From positions 1 through 28,763 of the forward strand of contig CAYNCU010000019.1 of assembly GCA_964395765.1 (NCBI GenBank): a stretch of 28,763 bases of DNA, written 5' to 3'. The notes under the pieces are model-generated. The model saw only the letters and a list, made by a program, of their open reading frames with translations, made no database searches and had not been told where the DNA came from. Of this stretch, positions 9,971-17,674 are shown piece after piece (within the stretch, counting starts at the first letter, position 1; each line of letters opens with the position of its first letter). The stretch comes from DATDPY01 sp964395765. Its GTDB lineage: Bacteria > Bacteroidota > Bacteroidia > Cytophagales > Cyclobacteriaceae. A program made the position numbers and the translations under genes.

Positions 9971-10116
9971 ACGCCTTTCAAGGCATTCAGTATCCCTCCC
10001 GTGCCATGCCTTTCAAGGCATGTAGTATCTCTCCCATACCACGCCTTTCAAGACATGTATTATCTATCCCTCGTGCCACGCCTTTCAAGGCGTGAAGTAA
10101 CACCCCACGCCTGTCC
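9971..10116. repeat. Tandem array of short palindromic repeats
   Basis: Four copies of a 16-base palindrome of the form A(C/T)GCCTT-TC-AAGGC(A/G)T start at 9971, 10006, 10041 and 10078, giving periods of 35, 35 and 37 bases, with a decayed partial copy at 10107. Copies 2 and 4 are perfect 7-bp inverted repeats that differ by a paired change (T-A against C-G), while copies 1 and 3 are imperfect. The parts between palindromes are also similar to each other (tatcyctccc-type), so this is a degenerate tandem repeat and not a CRISPR array with unique spacers. Confidence 0.75.
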
Positions 10117-10243
10117 GTTTTCGCAGTCCTGCTGCCCCCAACCGGACATTCTCAGATTACAAATCCTTATTTCCAGCCTTTCTTAAAAGATTTTGTATTG
10201 GCAAGTTATTTGTTCTGCATTATTGAAAATAATACTTATAATC

Positions 10244-10582
10244 ATGAAAAGAGCCTACCTGGGAGAGTTTGAAGAAATCGTAATCCTGACCATTGCCATT
10301 CTGGGTGAAAATGCTTACGGGGTAAAAATTATGGAAGAAATTGAAAATCAGTCGGGCCGGAGATTAAGCATCAGTGCTATTCATGCCACGCTTCACAGGC
10401 TGGAAAAAAAAGGATTGGTGAATTCCCGCATGGGAGGCGCCACCGCAGAAAGAGGCGGACGAAGAAAAAGATTTTTCTCCGTGAACCAGGCCGGGGTAAG
10501 GATCATGTTCGAAACTAATCATCTTCGCCAGCAACTTTGGCAACAGGTACAACCCAGTGTACTTAAACTTGATACAATATGA
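10244..10582 (+). CDS. PadR family transcriptional regulator
   Basis: The ATG at 10244 gives 112 residues, the normal size for small PadR proteins; a longer in-frame start at 10193 adds a stretch with no family resemblance. The winged-helix domain is clear: YLGEFEEIVILTIAILGENA, the AYGVKIMEEIE helix, then SISAIHATLHRLEKKGLV, where the recognition helix is followed by the wing with GGRRKRFFSV. PadR proteins are mostly repressors that sense small ligands or act with transporters. Its stop codon overlaps the ATG of the permease gene (ATGA at 10579-10582), so it is translationally coupled to it and probably controls its own operon. Confidence 0.9.
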   Translation: MKRAYLGEFEEIVILTIAILGENAYGVKIMEEIENQSGRRLSISAIHATLHRLEKKGLVNSRMGGATAERGGRRKRFFSVNQAGVRIMFETNHLRQQLWQQVQPSVLKLDTI

Positions 10583-11541
10583 AATGGTTGGAGCCGGCAC
10601 CACCCCGTTGGGTGGATCAGTTACTCGAATCATTTTGTAAGAAAGATCTGTTGGAAGAAATTCATGGAGATCTTCAGGAATTATACGGAATCTGGTATTA
10701 TAAATACGGGCGTTCCCGGGCCAACCGGTTATATGCCTGGCATGTATTGAAATTTATAAGGCCTTTTGCACTTCGTGAATTTTCATTGTCGAAAATCATA
10801 ATCAATCCTCCCATGAACTTGATAAAAAACAACATAATCGTGGCGCTTCGGAATATTACGCGTCATAAAGCTTATTCTGCGATTAACATCGTAGGACTCG
10901 CCCTTGGAATGACTTCCTTTTTATTTTTAAGCTTTTGGGTGCTTGAGGAAAAGGGAATTGATAATTTTCATAAGAATGGGAAAAATCTTTATAATATTTA
11001 TGAAATAATTTCTGATAACGGATCCGTAACGGGAAGCTGTAATACACCGCTGCAGTTTATTGGAAACAATTACGTGCTTGATGGTTTAAAGGAGGCGGTT
11101 CCTGAAATTAAAAGTATAAACTTCTATGCAACAGGATATGAATTGCCCTGGGGGCACCCTGAAACGTTCCAGGTAGGCGATATATTACACAAACTCAGTG
11201 GTTCCAGGGCGGGTGAAGATTTTTTTAAAATGTTCAGCTTTCCGGTTATTGCAGGGAATCCGTCGAAAGCACTTTCAGATCTGAGCAGCATTGCCATTTC
11301 GCGTAAAATGGCTGATATGTTTTTTAAAAGTCCTGAGGACGCAATCGGGAAAAGCATCCGGTATGAAAACAGGTTTGACTTATGGTCACCGCTGTTTTTG
11401 AAAATATACCGCGTAAAAGTTCCTTGCAGTTTGATTTTCTTATCAACTGGAAATCCCTTGAAGCCGGTAAGCTTGAATTGGCTTCGCATAATATTCTTAC
11501 AACGGTACAGCTTGCTGATCATGCCGATCTTCAAAAGGTGA
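10579..11541 (+). CDS. ABC transporter permease (FtsX/MacB type), N-terminal fragment before a frameshift
   Basis: The first about 268 codons encode the front of a large permease. Residues 1-75 are the soluble permease prefix domain (PPRWVDQLLESFCKKDLLEEIHGD region), common in Bacteroidota permeases that sit next to PadR regulators. It is followed by a membrane helix (AINIVGLALGMTSFLFLSFWV) and the start of a MacB-like periplasmic domain (DNFHKNGKNLYNIYE, then SSIAISRKMADMFF). After RYENRFDL the frame turns to nonsense and stops at 11541, while the natural continuation (MVTAVFENIPRKSSLQFDF) is in another frame from 11382. The gene is thus split by a one-base loss near 11376-11382. It may be a true pseudogene or a sequencing error. 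Confidence 0.8.
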   Translation: MKWLEPAPPRWVDQLLESFCKKDLLEEIHGDLQELYGIWYYKYGRSRANRLYAWHVLKFIRPFALREFSLSKIIINPPMNLIKNNIIVALRNITRHKAYSAINIVGLALGMTSFLFLSFWVLEEKGIDNFHKNGKNLYNIYEIISDNGSVTGSCNTPLQFIGNNYVLDGLKEAVPEIKSINFYATGYELPWGHPETFQVGDILHKLSGSRAGEDFFKMFSFPVIAGNPSKALSDLSSIAISRKMADMFFKSPEDAIGKSIRYENRFDLWSPLFLKIYRVKVPCSLIFLSTGNPLKPVSLNWLRIIFLQRYSLLIMPIFKR

Positions 11542-13259
11542 CAAGGGAGATTGACCGCTTTTATCAGGTTCGTGCTGATAAAAACGATCCGGAAAAAATC
11601 AACCTGGGACTGCAGAAATTCGGAAATAGTTACCTGGTCTCGAATTTCGTAAATGGCAGGCCACACGGAGGCCGGATTGAATATGTAAATATTTTCACCG
11701 GAATAGCCATATTTATACTCATCATTGCCTGTATTAATTTCATGAGCCTGGCTACTGCACGGTCCGTCAAACGGGCCCGTGAAGTCGGTATAAGAAAAGT
11801 CGTGGGCTCTTCCCGAACACTCTTAATCGGGCAGTTTCTCGGTGAAGCGGTTTTAATGGCATTTTTAGCATTGATCATTTCATTGATCCTGCTTCAGGTA
11901 TTTCTTCCTTTATTTAATGAGCTTACGGGAAAAGCAATTGCCATTCCTTATAATAGTTACCGGTTCTGGCTGGTGTTATCTGCACTCGTAATTATTACCG
12001 GTCTGATTGCAGGCAGCTATCCCGCACTTTATCTTTCCTCATTGAAACCTGTAAGAATTATGAAAGGTTTCATACATCTTCCCGGTAAGGACGCATTCTT
12101 CCGGAAAGGATTGTCAGTATTTCAGTTCAGTCTTTCGATTTTGTTGCTGATAGCGACGTTGGTTGTTTTTCGCCAGATGCAATTCATCGAATATACTCAC
12201 CTGGGCTATGACCGCGAGAATCTTCTTTATATTCAGATTGAAGGTGAACTAAGTAATGAAAGAAATTACCTGACATTCAAAAACGAAGCCTTGCGTCTTC
12301 CCGGAATCTCAATGGTCGACCGGAGTACCGAAACACCGCACTCTATGAATTTTGTAGTCGATACCGACGATGGTGCCACGGAAACAGCAACCGGTGCGGA
12401 TGCGATCAACTGGGAAGGCAAAACCAAGAACGAGCATGTGGGCTTTGAACCGGCTTCCGTCGGTTATGATTTTGTTAATTTGATGAAATTGAAAATTGTT
12501 GAAGGCCGGAATTTTTCGAAGGATAGGGTAACCGATTCAGCGGATGCTTTTCTGGTAAACCAGGAAGCAGTTAGGGAAATGGGAATGAAAGATCCGATCG
12601 GGAAATGGATATCGGCATGGAAAAAAAGAGGGCATATTATTGGCGTGCTCCGTGATTATCACGCAAATTCCTTACACCAACCGATAAGGCCCCTGGTTCT
12701 TGACATAAAGGAATATGAATATTTCGGTGTGATCATCGTTCGCACTGTACCGGGCAAAACCAAGGATGCCATTGCAGGTCTTGGAAAAGTTTACAAAGAA
12801 ATAAATCCCAATTACCCGTTTACCTACCAGTTTGTAGATCAGGAATACAACAAACTTTACAGGAGCGAGGCTGTAGTTTCCCGTTTATCTGAGGTTTTCG
12901 CAGGCCTGGCCATTGCCATTTCCTGTCTTGGTTTACTGGGTCTTGCTATATTCTCTGCGGAACAAAGGATAAAGGAAATCGGGATTAGGAAAGTGCTGGG
13001 CGCCTCTGTGGCCAACCTGGTTACTTTGTTTTCCAGAGATTTTCTTCAACTGGTAAGTTTATCTTTTTTTATCGCACTGCCTTTCGGTTGGTTTATCATG
13101 AGCCGCTGGCTGCAGGGATATGCCTACCGGATTCAACTTGCCTGGTGGATCTTTGCGCTAGCGGGATTAACCGGAATTCTTGTGGCATTGCTAACCATTA
13201 GTTTCCAGGCATTAAAATCAGCCGTGGCCAACCCGGTGAAAAACCTGAGGAGTGAATAA
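11382..13259 (+). CDS. ABC transporter permease (FtsX/MacB type), C-terminal fragment after a frameshift
   Basis: This 625-residue frame carries the rest of the split permease. It holds the end of the first periplasmic domain, FtsX domain 1 (IFTGIAIFILIIACINFMSL, then ATARSVKRAREVGIRKVVGS, about residues 105-230), a second periplasmic domain (about 265-490), and FtsX domain 2 (ISCLGLLGLAIFSAEQR and KEIGIRKVLGAS, about 510-610). Both FtsX copies keep the GIRKV(V/L)G(S/A)S loop that contacts the ATPase. Joined with the upstream fragment the product would be about 893 residues, usual for this family. No ATP-binding subunit is encoded next to it. Its ATG at 11382 is probably only an internal Met of the original protein. 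Confidence 0.82.
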   Translation: MVTAVFENIPRKSSLQFDFLINWKSLEAGKLELASHNILTTVQLADHADLQKVTREIDRFYQVRADKNDPEKINLGLQKFGNSYLVSNFVNGRPHGGRIEYVNIFTGIAIFILIIACINFMSLATARSVKRAREVGIRKVVGSSRTLLIGQFLGEAVLMAFLALIISLILLQVFLPLFNELTGKAIAIPYNSYRFWLVLSALVIITGLIAGSYPALYLSSLKPVRIMKGFIHLPGKDAFFRKGLSVFQFSLSILLLIATLVVFRQMQFIEYTHLGYDRENLLYIQIEGELSNERNYLTFKNEALRLPGISMVDRSTETPHSMNFVVDTDDGATETATGADAINWEGKTKNEHVGFEPASVGYDFVNLMKLKIVEGRNFSKDRVTDSADAFLVNQEAVREMGMKDPIGKWISAWKKRGHIIGVLRDYHANSLHQPIRPLVLDIKEYEYFGVIIVRTVPGKTKDAIAGLGKVYKEINPNYPFTYQFVDQEYNKLYRSEAVVSRLSEVFAGLAIAISCLGLLGLAIFSAEQRIKEIGIRKVLGASVANLVTLFSRDFLQLVSLSFFIALPFGWFIMSRWLQGYAYRIQLAWWIFALAGLTGILVALLTISFQALKSAVANPVKNLRSE

Positions 13260-13361
13260 ATCATTTATATGAAAGAATATTTTACGGCAGAATTATTTTT
13301 CCCTTGATAATTCCTGTTAACTTATAAGCTTATTTCTATTTTTCATCGGGCAGAATTTAAA

Positions 13362-14849
13362 ATGATCACACGATTTCTTCACCTCCTGGGTCTTTTACTA
13401 TTTCTTATTCCGGCAATTGCTGGTGCTCAGAATTTTTCAAAAATCATTTATGACCGGAAAGATACGTTGAATGATTATTATATTGCTGTCCCCCCGGTTT
13501 CAGGAACGGTAAATGCCGCCGTGGTTTTATTCACAAGTTTTGGAAAACCGGAAAATATTCTTTCTGAAACGAAATTGCAAAATGTGGCATCTGCTAATAA
13601 TATGCTTACGGTTTTTGCATCTCTGAATAATTCCCTTTGTGCGGATTCTGCTACTCTTCTGAACATCGAAAAAATAATTAAGAATGTTACCTCCGTTTAT
13701 AAGGTGGATACGTCCCATATTGTTCTTGGAGGTTACATTTACGCCGGTAATATAATCCTGAGATATACCGAACTCAGCTATCAATTCCCTTCTGAATATG
13801 GGGTCCGTCCAAAAGCCGTACTGGCAATAAATTGCCCTGTCGATCTGGTAGAATTAACACGGATCTGTGAAAGGGAGATTCAAAAAAATTATATACCGGT
13901 TTCCGTGAATGAATCCAGTTTTATTTTAAAAACACTTGCAGATGAATGTGGGCCTGTAAATGGAAATATTGATAATTATATAAGTTTGTCACCTTTTTAT
14001 TATAATAGCCTGTCATCAGGCAATGAACGATTTCTCCAAAATGTGGCCGTACGATTATATTATGATACGGATATCAATTGGGAATTGAAGAATCGTAGAG
14101 ACGGTTATTATGATACTTACCTGCCGGGAGGTTCGGAATTGATAAAGCGGTTGTTGCTGATGGGGAATACGAAGGCCGAATTTGTGGAATCAAAAAATCC
14201 CGGGATAAGAAGTAATGGCCTAAGAAACCCTTCTTCATGGTCGGTGGTGGATGAAGTGGAATGCATCCAGTGGGTTAAAAAACAATTGAATATTTTCGAT
14301 CCTGTTAACTATGATCCCGAATACCGGCTGGCCATCCCTGCCGGCTGGAATATTGAACGAATTCCTTTCCCCATTGATTTTGCACCCGGTATACAATACA
14401 GCGGCATCGAAGACATCCGTTTTTCACCGAAATTCTGGGTTGACCCTGAAAGCAATCAATATTGGTCTTATGCCTATTTATGGTGGCTGAAAGGAAATCC
14501 GGATATCACGGCCTCCGGCCTGGAACAAAACCTCGAAAACTATTATTCTGGGCTTGTGAACCGGAATATACCGGCCAGGAATATACCGGCTGATAAAGTA
14601 GTTCCTACAACGGCCTCTGTCAAAAAAATTAAAACGGATCCGGGGGATTTGGAAACTTATTCGGGAAAAGTGAGCACGCTCGACTATATAGCTCAGAAAC
14701 CTATCATCCTTAATGTGGTAATTCATAAAAAAATATGTGTAAATCAAAATCATGTAGCTTTATTTTTTGAAGTTTCGCCGGCCCCGGCAGTGAATAATAT
14801 ATGGCAGGATCTCAATAACCTCTGGTCAACTTTTGGCTGCAGCCACTAA
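13362..14849 (+). CDS. Secreted protein with an alpha/beta-hydrolase-like domain lacking the nucleophile Ser
   Basis: The 495-residue product has a signal peptide (MITRFLHLLGLLLFLIPAIA, cut near AGAQ). Residues about 30-290 look like an alpha/beta hydrolase core: a strand with AAVVLFTSFGKPENI, a helix with LNIEKIIKNVTSVYKVD, then HIVLGGYIYAGNIILRYTEL where the nucleophile elbow should be. In active relatives this reads GGxSxGG; here Ile126 and Ala128 replace the Ser and a Gly, so the classical catalytic Ser is absent. From about residue 320 a second, Trp-rich domain follows (YWSYAYLWWLKGNPDI, later LDYIAQKPIILNVVIHKK). I recognise its style from Bacteroidota hypothetical proteins but know no function. 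It stands alone, about 100 bases after the permease. Confidence 0.7.
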   Translation: MITRFLHLLGLLLFLIPAIAGAQNFSKIIYDRKDTLNDYYIAVPPVSGTVNAAVVLFTSFGKPENILSETKLQNVASANNMLTVFASLNNSLCADSATLLNIEKIIKNVTSVYKVDTSHIVLGGYIYAGNIILRYTELSYQFPSEYGVRPKAVLAINCPVDLVELTRICEREIQKNYIPVSVNESSFILKTLADECGPVNGNIDNYISLSPFYYNSLSSGNERFLQNVAVRLYYDTDINWELKNRRDGYYDTYLPGGSELIKRLLLMGNTKAEFVESKNPGIRSNGLRNPSSWSVVDEVECIQWVKKQLNIFDPVNYDPEYRLAIPAGWNIERIPFPIDFAPGIQYSGIEDIRFSPKFWVDPESNQYWSYAYLWWLKGNPDITASGLEQNLENYYSGLVNRNIPARNIPADKVVPTTASVKKIKTDPGDLETYSGKVSTLDYIAQKPIILNVVIHKKICVNQNHVALFFEVSPAPAVNNIWQDLNNLWSTFGCSH

Positions 14850-15006
14850 AGCCCGGATGGGTCTTTAATTAGAATTCAAATTCTTGGAATTTTTCTCCCT
14901 CTATTTGTTTTGGCATTTTTCAATTCACCGGAAAAAATAATTTGCATTATTTAATAATTAACCTGACTTACGTTGTAATTAATATTAATAATCCTAACCC
15001 GGAAAC

Positions 15007-15036
15007 GGCATATTTATTTAATAGGTAAAATATGCC
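15007..15036. other. Perfect 9-bp inverted repeat upstream of the CsgG/LpoB-like gene
   Basis: GGCATATTT at 15007-15015 is the exact reverse complement of AAATATGCC at 15028-15036, with a 12-base spacer. It lies about 100 bases before the start at 15138 and has no T-run after it, so an operator or RNA hairpin is more likely than a terminator. The rest of the 14850-15137 gap is AT-rich and shows nothing else. Confidence 0.4.
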
Positions 15037-15137
15037 TTGAATCGGTTTTCATGCCCGAAAATCAATTACCAATCCATTCCATGATCCTTTTGATTTACCG
15101 GTGTAAATAAAATATTGATCACTAAATCTTAAAAATT

Positions 15138-16235
15138 ATGAAAACCAAAATCAGAACATGGATGGCCGGGATAATTTTCCTGGGAACATTCACCGCCGTA
15201 ATGGCTCAGAATAACCCGAAACCGGTGGCCGCGGTTTTGGGAATAAGCAGTAAAGGAATTATACAGGACCAGGAAGCCCTAAGTTATATGGTACGGCTGG
15301 AATTGGAAAAAACGGATGCTTATGAAGTGATGGACAATTATGATGTGGAAGATGTGTTGCGGAAGAATAAAATCGATGCCTACTCATGTCTTGGAAAATC
15401 CTGCCTGGTGAATGCAGGGAAATTGCTGAATGCCGATAAAATGATCACGGGGAATGTGGAACGTTTCGAAGAAAAGATCATCGTATCCCTGAAGGTTATC
15501 GATGTTAAAACCGGTTCGCAGGAAAAGCAGGATGTGACGGAATACCTGAATCTGCAGCCCGACCTCCAGAAGATGATACAGATATCCGTTGAAAAACTGG
15601 TGGGAATTACCCCGGATCCGCAGCTGGTCAATATGCTGATCAATTATGACCGTCCCATCGATAGCCCGAATACACATATCCGTCTGAACGGGCCCAGGAT
15701 GGGAGCTGCCATTGTTTTGGGAGACGCCGGGAAAGTGCTCCGGGCTAAGGAAAGTGAAGGCGGTTTTAACATGTTTCCCCTCATGTTCCAGATCGGGTGG
15801 CAACAGGAATGGCAATACCTGAGTGCCGGGAATTTCCAGGCATTGATTGAGGCTATTCCTACCATCAGCGGCCTCGAATCGGGAAAATTTATTCCCTCCG
15901 TTACCGTGATGAACGGTTTCCGTTTCGGCAAGGGTTGGGAATTTGCCATCGGACCGAGTTTCCGGATTGTGAAGGAATCTTACGGTTTCTTTGATGCCGA
16001 CAGAAATTGGCACCTGCAGGGCGATACCAACCTGGATAATTATCCCTATCAATGGAGATTGGACAGTCGCGGACATCCGAAGCTTTCCACTCATTTAATT
16101 ATTGGTGTCGGTAAAACTTTCAAGTCGGGGTATCTGAATATTCCATTCAACGTTTTTGTAGCGCCTGATAGGAAAGGAACATTCGTGGGTTTCTCATTCG
16201 GCTTCAATATTTATAAGAAACCGAAAGTACAATAA
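15138..16235 (+). CDS. Secreted protein with CsgG/LpoB-like N-terminal domain
   Basis: The 365-residue product begins with a signal peptide (MKTKIRTWMAGIIFLGTFTAVMA, then QNN). Residues about 29-155 have the fold pattern of the CsgG/LpoB group: PVAAVLGISSKGI, a helix, then YEVMDNYDVEDVLRKNKI, SCLGKSCLVNAGKLLNADKM and ITGNVERFEEKIIVSLKVID. Such domains occur in outer-membrane secretion pores and in activators of peptidoglycan synthases, and in many uncharacterised Bacteroidota proteins. The second half (about 180-365) is rich in Gly and aromatic strands ending FVGFSFGFNIYKKP, which suggests a beta-sheet or small barrel domain. It is followed by two more secreted proteins on the same strand at 67 and 14 bases. 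The precise role is unknown. Confidence 0.65.
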   Translation: MKTKIRTWMAGIIFLGTFTAVMAQNNPKPVAAVLGISSKGIIQDQEALSYMVRLELEKTDAYEVMDNYDVEDVLRKNKIDAYSCLGKSCLVNAGKLLNADKMITGNVERFEEKIIVSLKVIDVKTGSQEKQDVTEYLNLQPDLQKMIQISVEKLVGITPDPQLVNMLINYDRPIDSPNTHIRLNGPRMGAAIVLGDAGKVLRAKESEGGFNMFPLMFQIGWQQEWQYLSAGNFQALIEAIPTISGLESGKFIPSVTVMNGFRFGKGWEFAIGPSFRIVKESYGFFDADRNWHLQGDTNLDNYPYQWRLDSRGHPKLSTHLIIGVGKTFKSGYLNIPFNVFVAPDRKGTFVGFSFGFNIYKKPKVQ

Positions 16236-16302
16236 TAAACCGATTATGGTTATTACCGGGAACCGTTGATTTGCTTACTGACTTATTAAAATAAATATCT
16301 AA

Positions 16303-16656
16303 ATGTGTACTCGATTAATACTGGGGCTTCTGCTCATTGCTTTATTAAGTTCCTCTTTTCAGGAAACCATGCCGGACCTGAAAAATAAAAAGGATCTGAA
16401 ACTCCTCGGGTCCGGCACCATCCTTGAAAAGGATAAAACCAAAGTGAAGCATATTGAACTTTATGAAGTAAAGGATTTCTGGATCGTATACATTAAAGAC
16501 GGGAGTCTGCATAATATGCTGATGGAAAATATTGATCATCTGGAATTCCCGGAAAGCAAATGGGGGCCCCTGGAAATAGGGTTTTCCTGTAATAAACCGG
16601 GAATCCATAAAATAATTGAAGGATCATCGTTCCTGTTGAAAAAAAATAATCCATAA
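16303..16656 (+). CDS. Small secreted protein of unknown function
   Basis: The 117-residue product starts MCTRLILGLLLIALLSSSFQ, a likely signal peptide, and leaves a mature protein of about 97 residues. It is rich in charged residues with alternating strands (IELYEVKDFWIVYIKDGSL). I recognise no family. It lies 67 bases after the CsgG/LpoB-like gene and 14 bases before the FISUMP lipoprotein, so it is probably part of the same transcript. Only one Cys remains in the mature part. Confidence 0.6.
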   Translation: MCTRLILGLLLIALLSSSFQETMPDLKNKKDLKLLGSGTILEKDKTKVKHIELYEVKDFWIVYIKDGSLHNMLMENIDHLEFPESKWGPLEIGFSCNKPGIHKIIEGSSFLLKKNNP

Positions 16657-16670
16657 AAACTTAAAAGACC

Positions 16671-17660
16671 ATGAAAAATAAATCAATAAAATTTTTTTTA
16701 TACGCATTGATGGCCGGAGCATTTACAGTTCTGGTTTATAGTTGCGAAACACAAGATCTGATCAAACCTCCCGAAGTGGAAACTACCGGCTTTTCGGGAA
16801 TAACGGATTCCTCTGCGATCTGCGGAGGTATTGTGAAAGATAATGGCGGATCAACGGTAACACTCCGCGGCGTTTGCTGGAGGGAAGGGGGAGTTCCCGG
16901 TCTTTCCGACCATTTGACAAAAGACAGTCTGGGTACCGGATCGTTCACCAGCCTGATCACTGGATTGAAACCGGGGAAGACTTATAAGATTAGGGCTTAT
17001 GCGACAAATATTGCCGGAACTTCCTATGGAGATGTAATTACATTCACTACGCTCAATGCCAAAACCGTAAAGGATATTGACGGTAATATTTATCATTCCG
17101 TAACTATCGGCTCTCAGGTTTGGATGACGGAAAACCTGAAAGTAACTCATTTTAATGATGGCACACCAATTATACTGGCATCCGACAAAGATTTCTGGCA
17201 TTCGCTTTCAGGACCCGGATACTGTTGGTACAATAATGATCATTCAAATAAGAAACCTTACGGAGCTTTGTATAATTCATTTGTTGTCAGTAACGGTAAT
17301 TTGTGTCCTGTGGGTTGGCATATTCCGGATGATAATGACTGGAAAGTACTTGCCGTTTATCTGGGCGGGCAAAATATAGCGGGTGGAAAATTAAAAGAAG
17401 CCAACACGGAACATTGGATTTCTCCCAATAAAGGAGCCACTAATAGCAGCGGTTTTACGGCTTTGCCGGGAGGTGTACGAAGTACATACGGAAGGTATGA
17501 TCTGATAAAGACCAGCGGTTTTTGGTGGAGTTCCACCCCGGACCAATATGGTTCTGACAGTTATAACTCCCGGAGTTTATTCTATTTGGAAGAAATTCTG
17601 GCACCCGGGGGAGGCGACCCGAGAAGCGGCTATTCGGTACGGTGTATCAGGGATAACTAA
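16671..17660 (+). CDS. FISUMP-domain lipoprotein with a fibronectin-like domain
   Basis: The 329-residue product has a lipoprotein signal ending LVYSC, with Cys25 as the lipid site. Residues about 35-125 form one fibronectin type III-like domain (ETTGFSGITDSSAICGGIV, then GLKPGKTYKIRAYATNIAG). Residues about 130-329 are the Fibrobacter succinogenes major paralogous domain: VTIGSQVWMTENLKVTHFND, NLCPVGWHIPDDNDWKVL, SSGFTALPGG, FWWSSTPDQYGS and a final GYSVRCIRDN. The domain is common on the surface of Bacteroidota and Fibrobacteres, and its function is not established. It is the last gene of the 15138-17660 group, with its stop only 14 bases from the convergent TPR gene. Confidence 0.88.
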   Translation: MKNKSIKFFLYALMAGAFTVLVYSCETQDLIKPPEVETTGFSGITDSSAICGGIVKDNGGSTVTLRGVCWREGGVPGLSDHLTKDSLGTGSFTSLITGLKPGKTYKIRAYATNIAGTSYGDVITFTTLNAKTVKDIDGNIYHSVTIGSQVWMTENLKVTHFNDGTPIILASDKDFWHSLSGPGYCWYNNDHSNKKPYGALYNSFVVSNGNLCPVGWHIPDDNDWKVLAVYLGGQNIAGGKLKEANTEHWISPNKGATNSSGFTALPGGVRSTYGRYDLIKTSGFWWSSTPDQYGSDSYNSRSLFYLEEILAPGGGDPRSGYSVRCIRDN

Positions 17661-17674
17661 TTCATGCTTAGGTA

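Larger units (their letters stand above)
9787..10243. other. Non-coding gap between S46 peptidase and PadR gene
   Basis: The gap holds the peptidase terminator and the palindromic repeat array listed separately. Open frames across the array simply translate the repeats and are not believable genes. Nothing else was recognised. Confidence 0.5.

Noticed and set aside
9971..10116. CRISPR array
   Set aside because: The parts between palindromes are similar to each other and only about 20 bases long, the repeats vary in sequence, and no cas gene is near.
10001..10186. A 61-codon plus-strand frame
   Set aside because: It is the translation of the palindromic repeat array (repeating PCLSRHV-like units).
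11376..11388. Programmed -1 ribosomal frameshift in the permease gene
   Set aside because: No slippery heptamer or clear downstream structure was seen, and this permease family is not known to use frameshifting; a one-base loss is simpler.
15384..16094. A 236-codon minus-strand frame opposite the CsgG/LpoB-like gene
   Set aside because: The plus frame has a signal peptide and a recognisable domain; the minus frame has neither.
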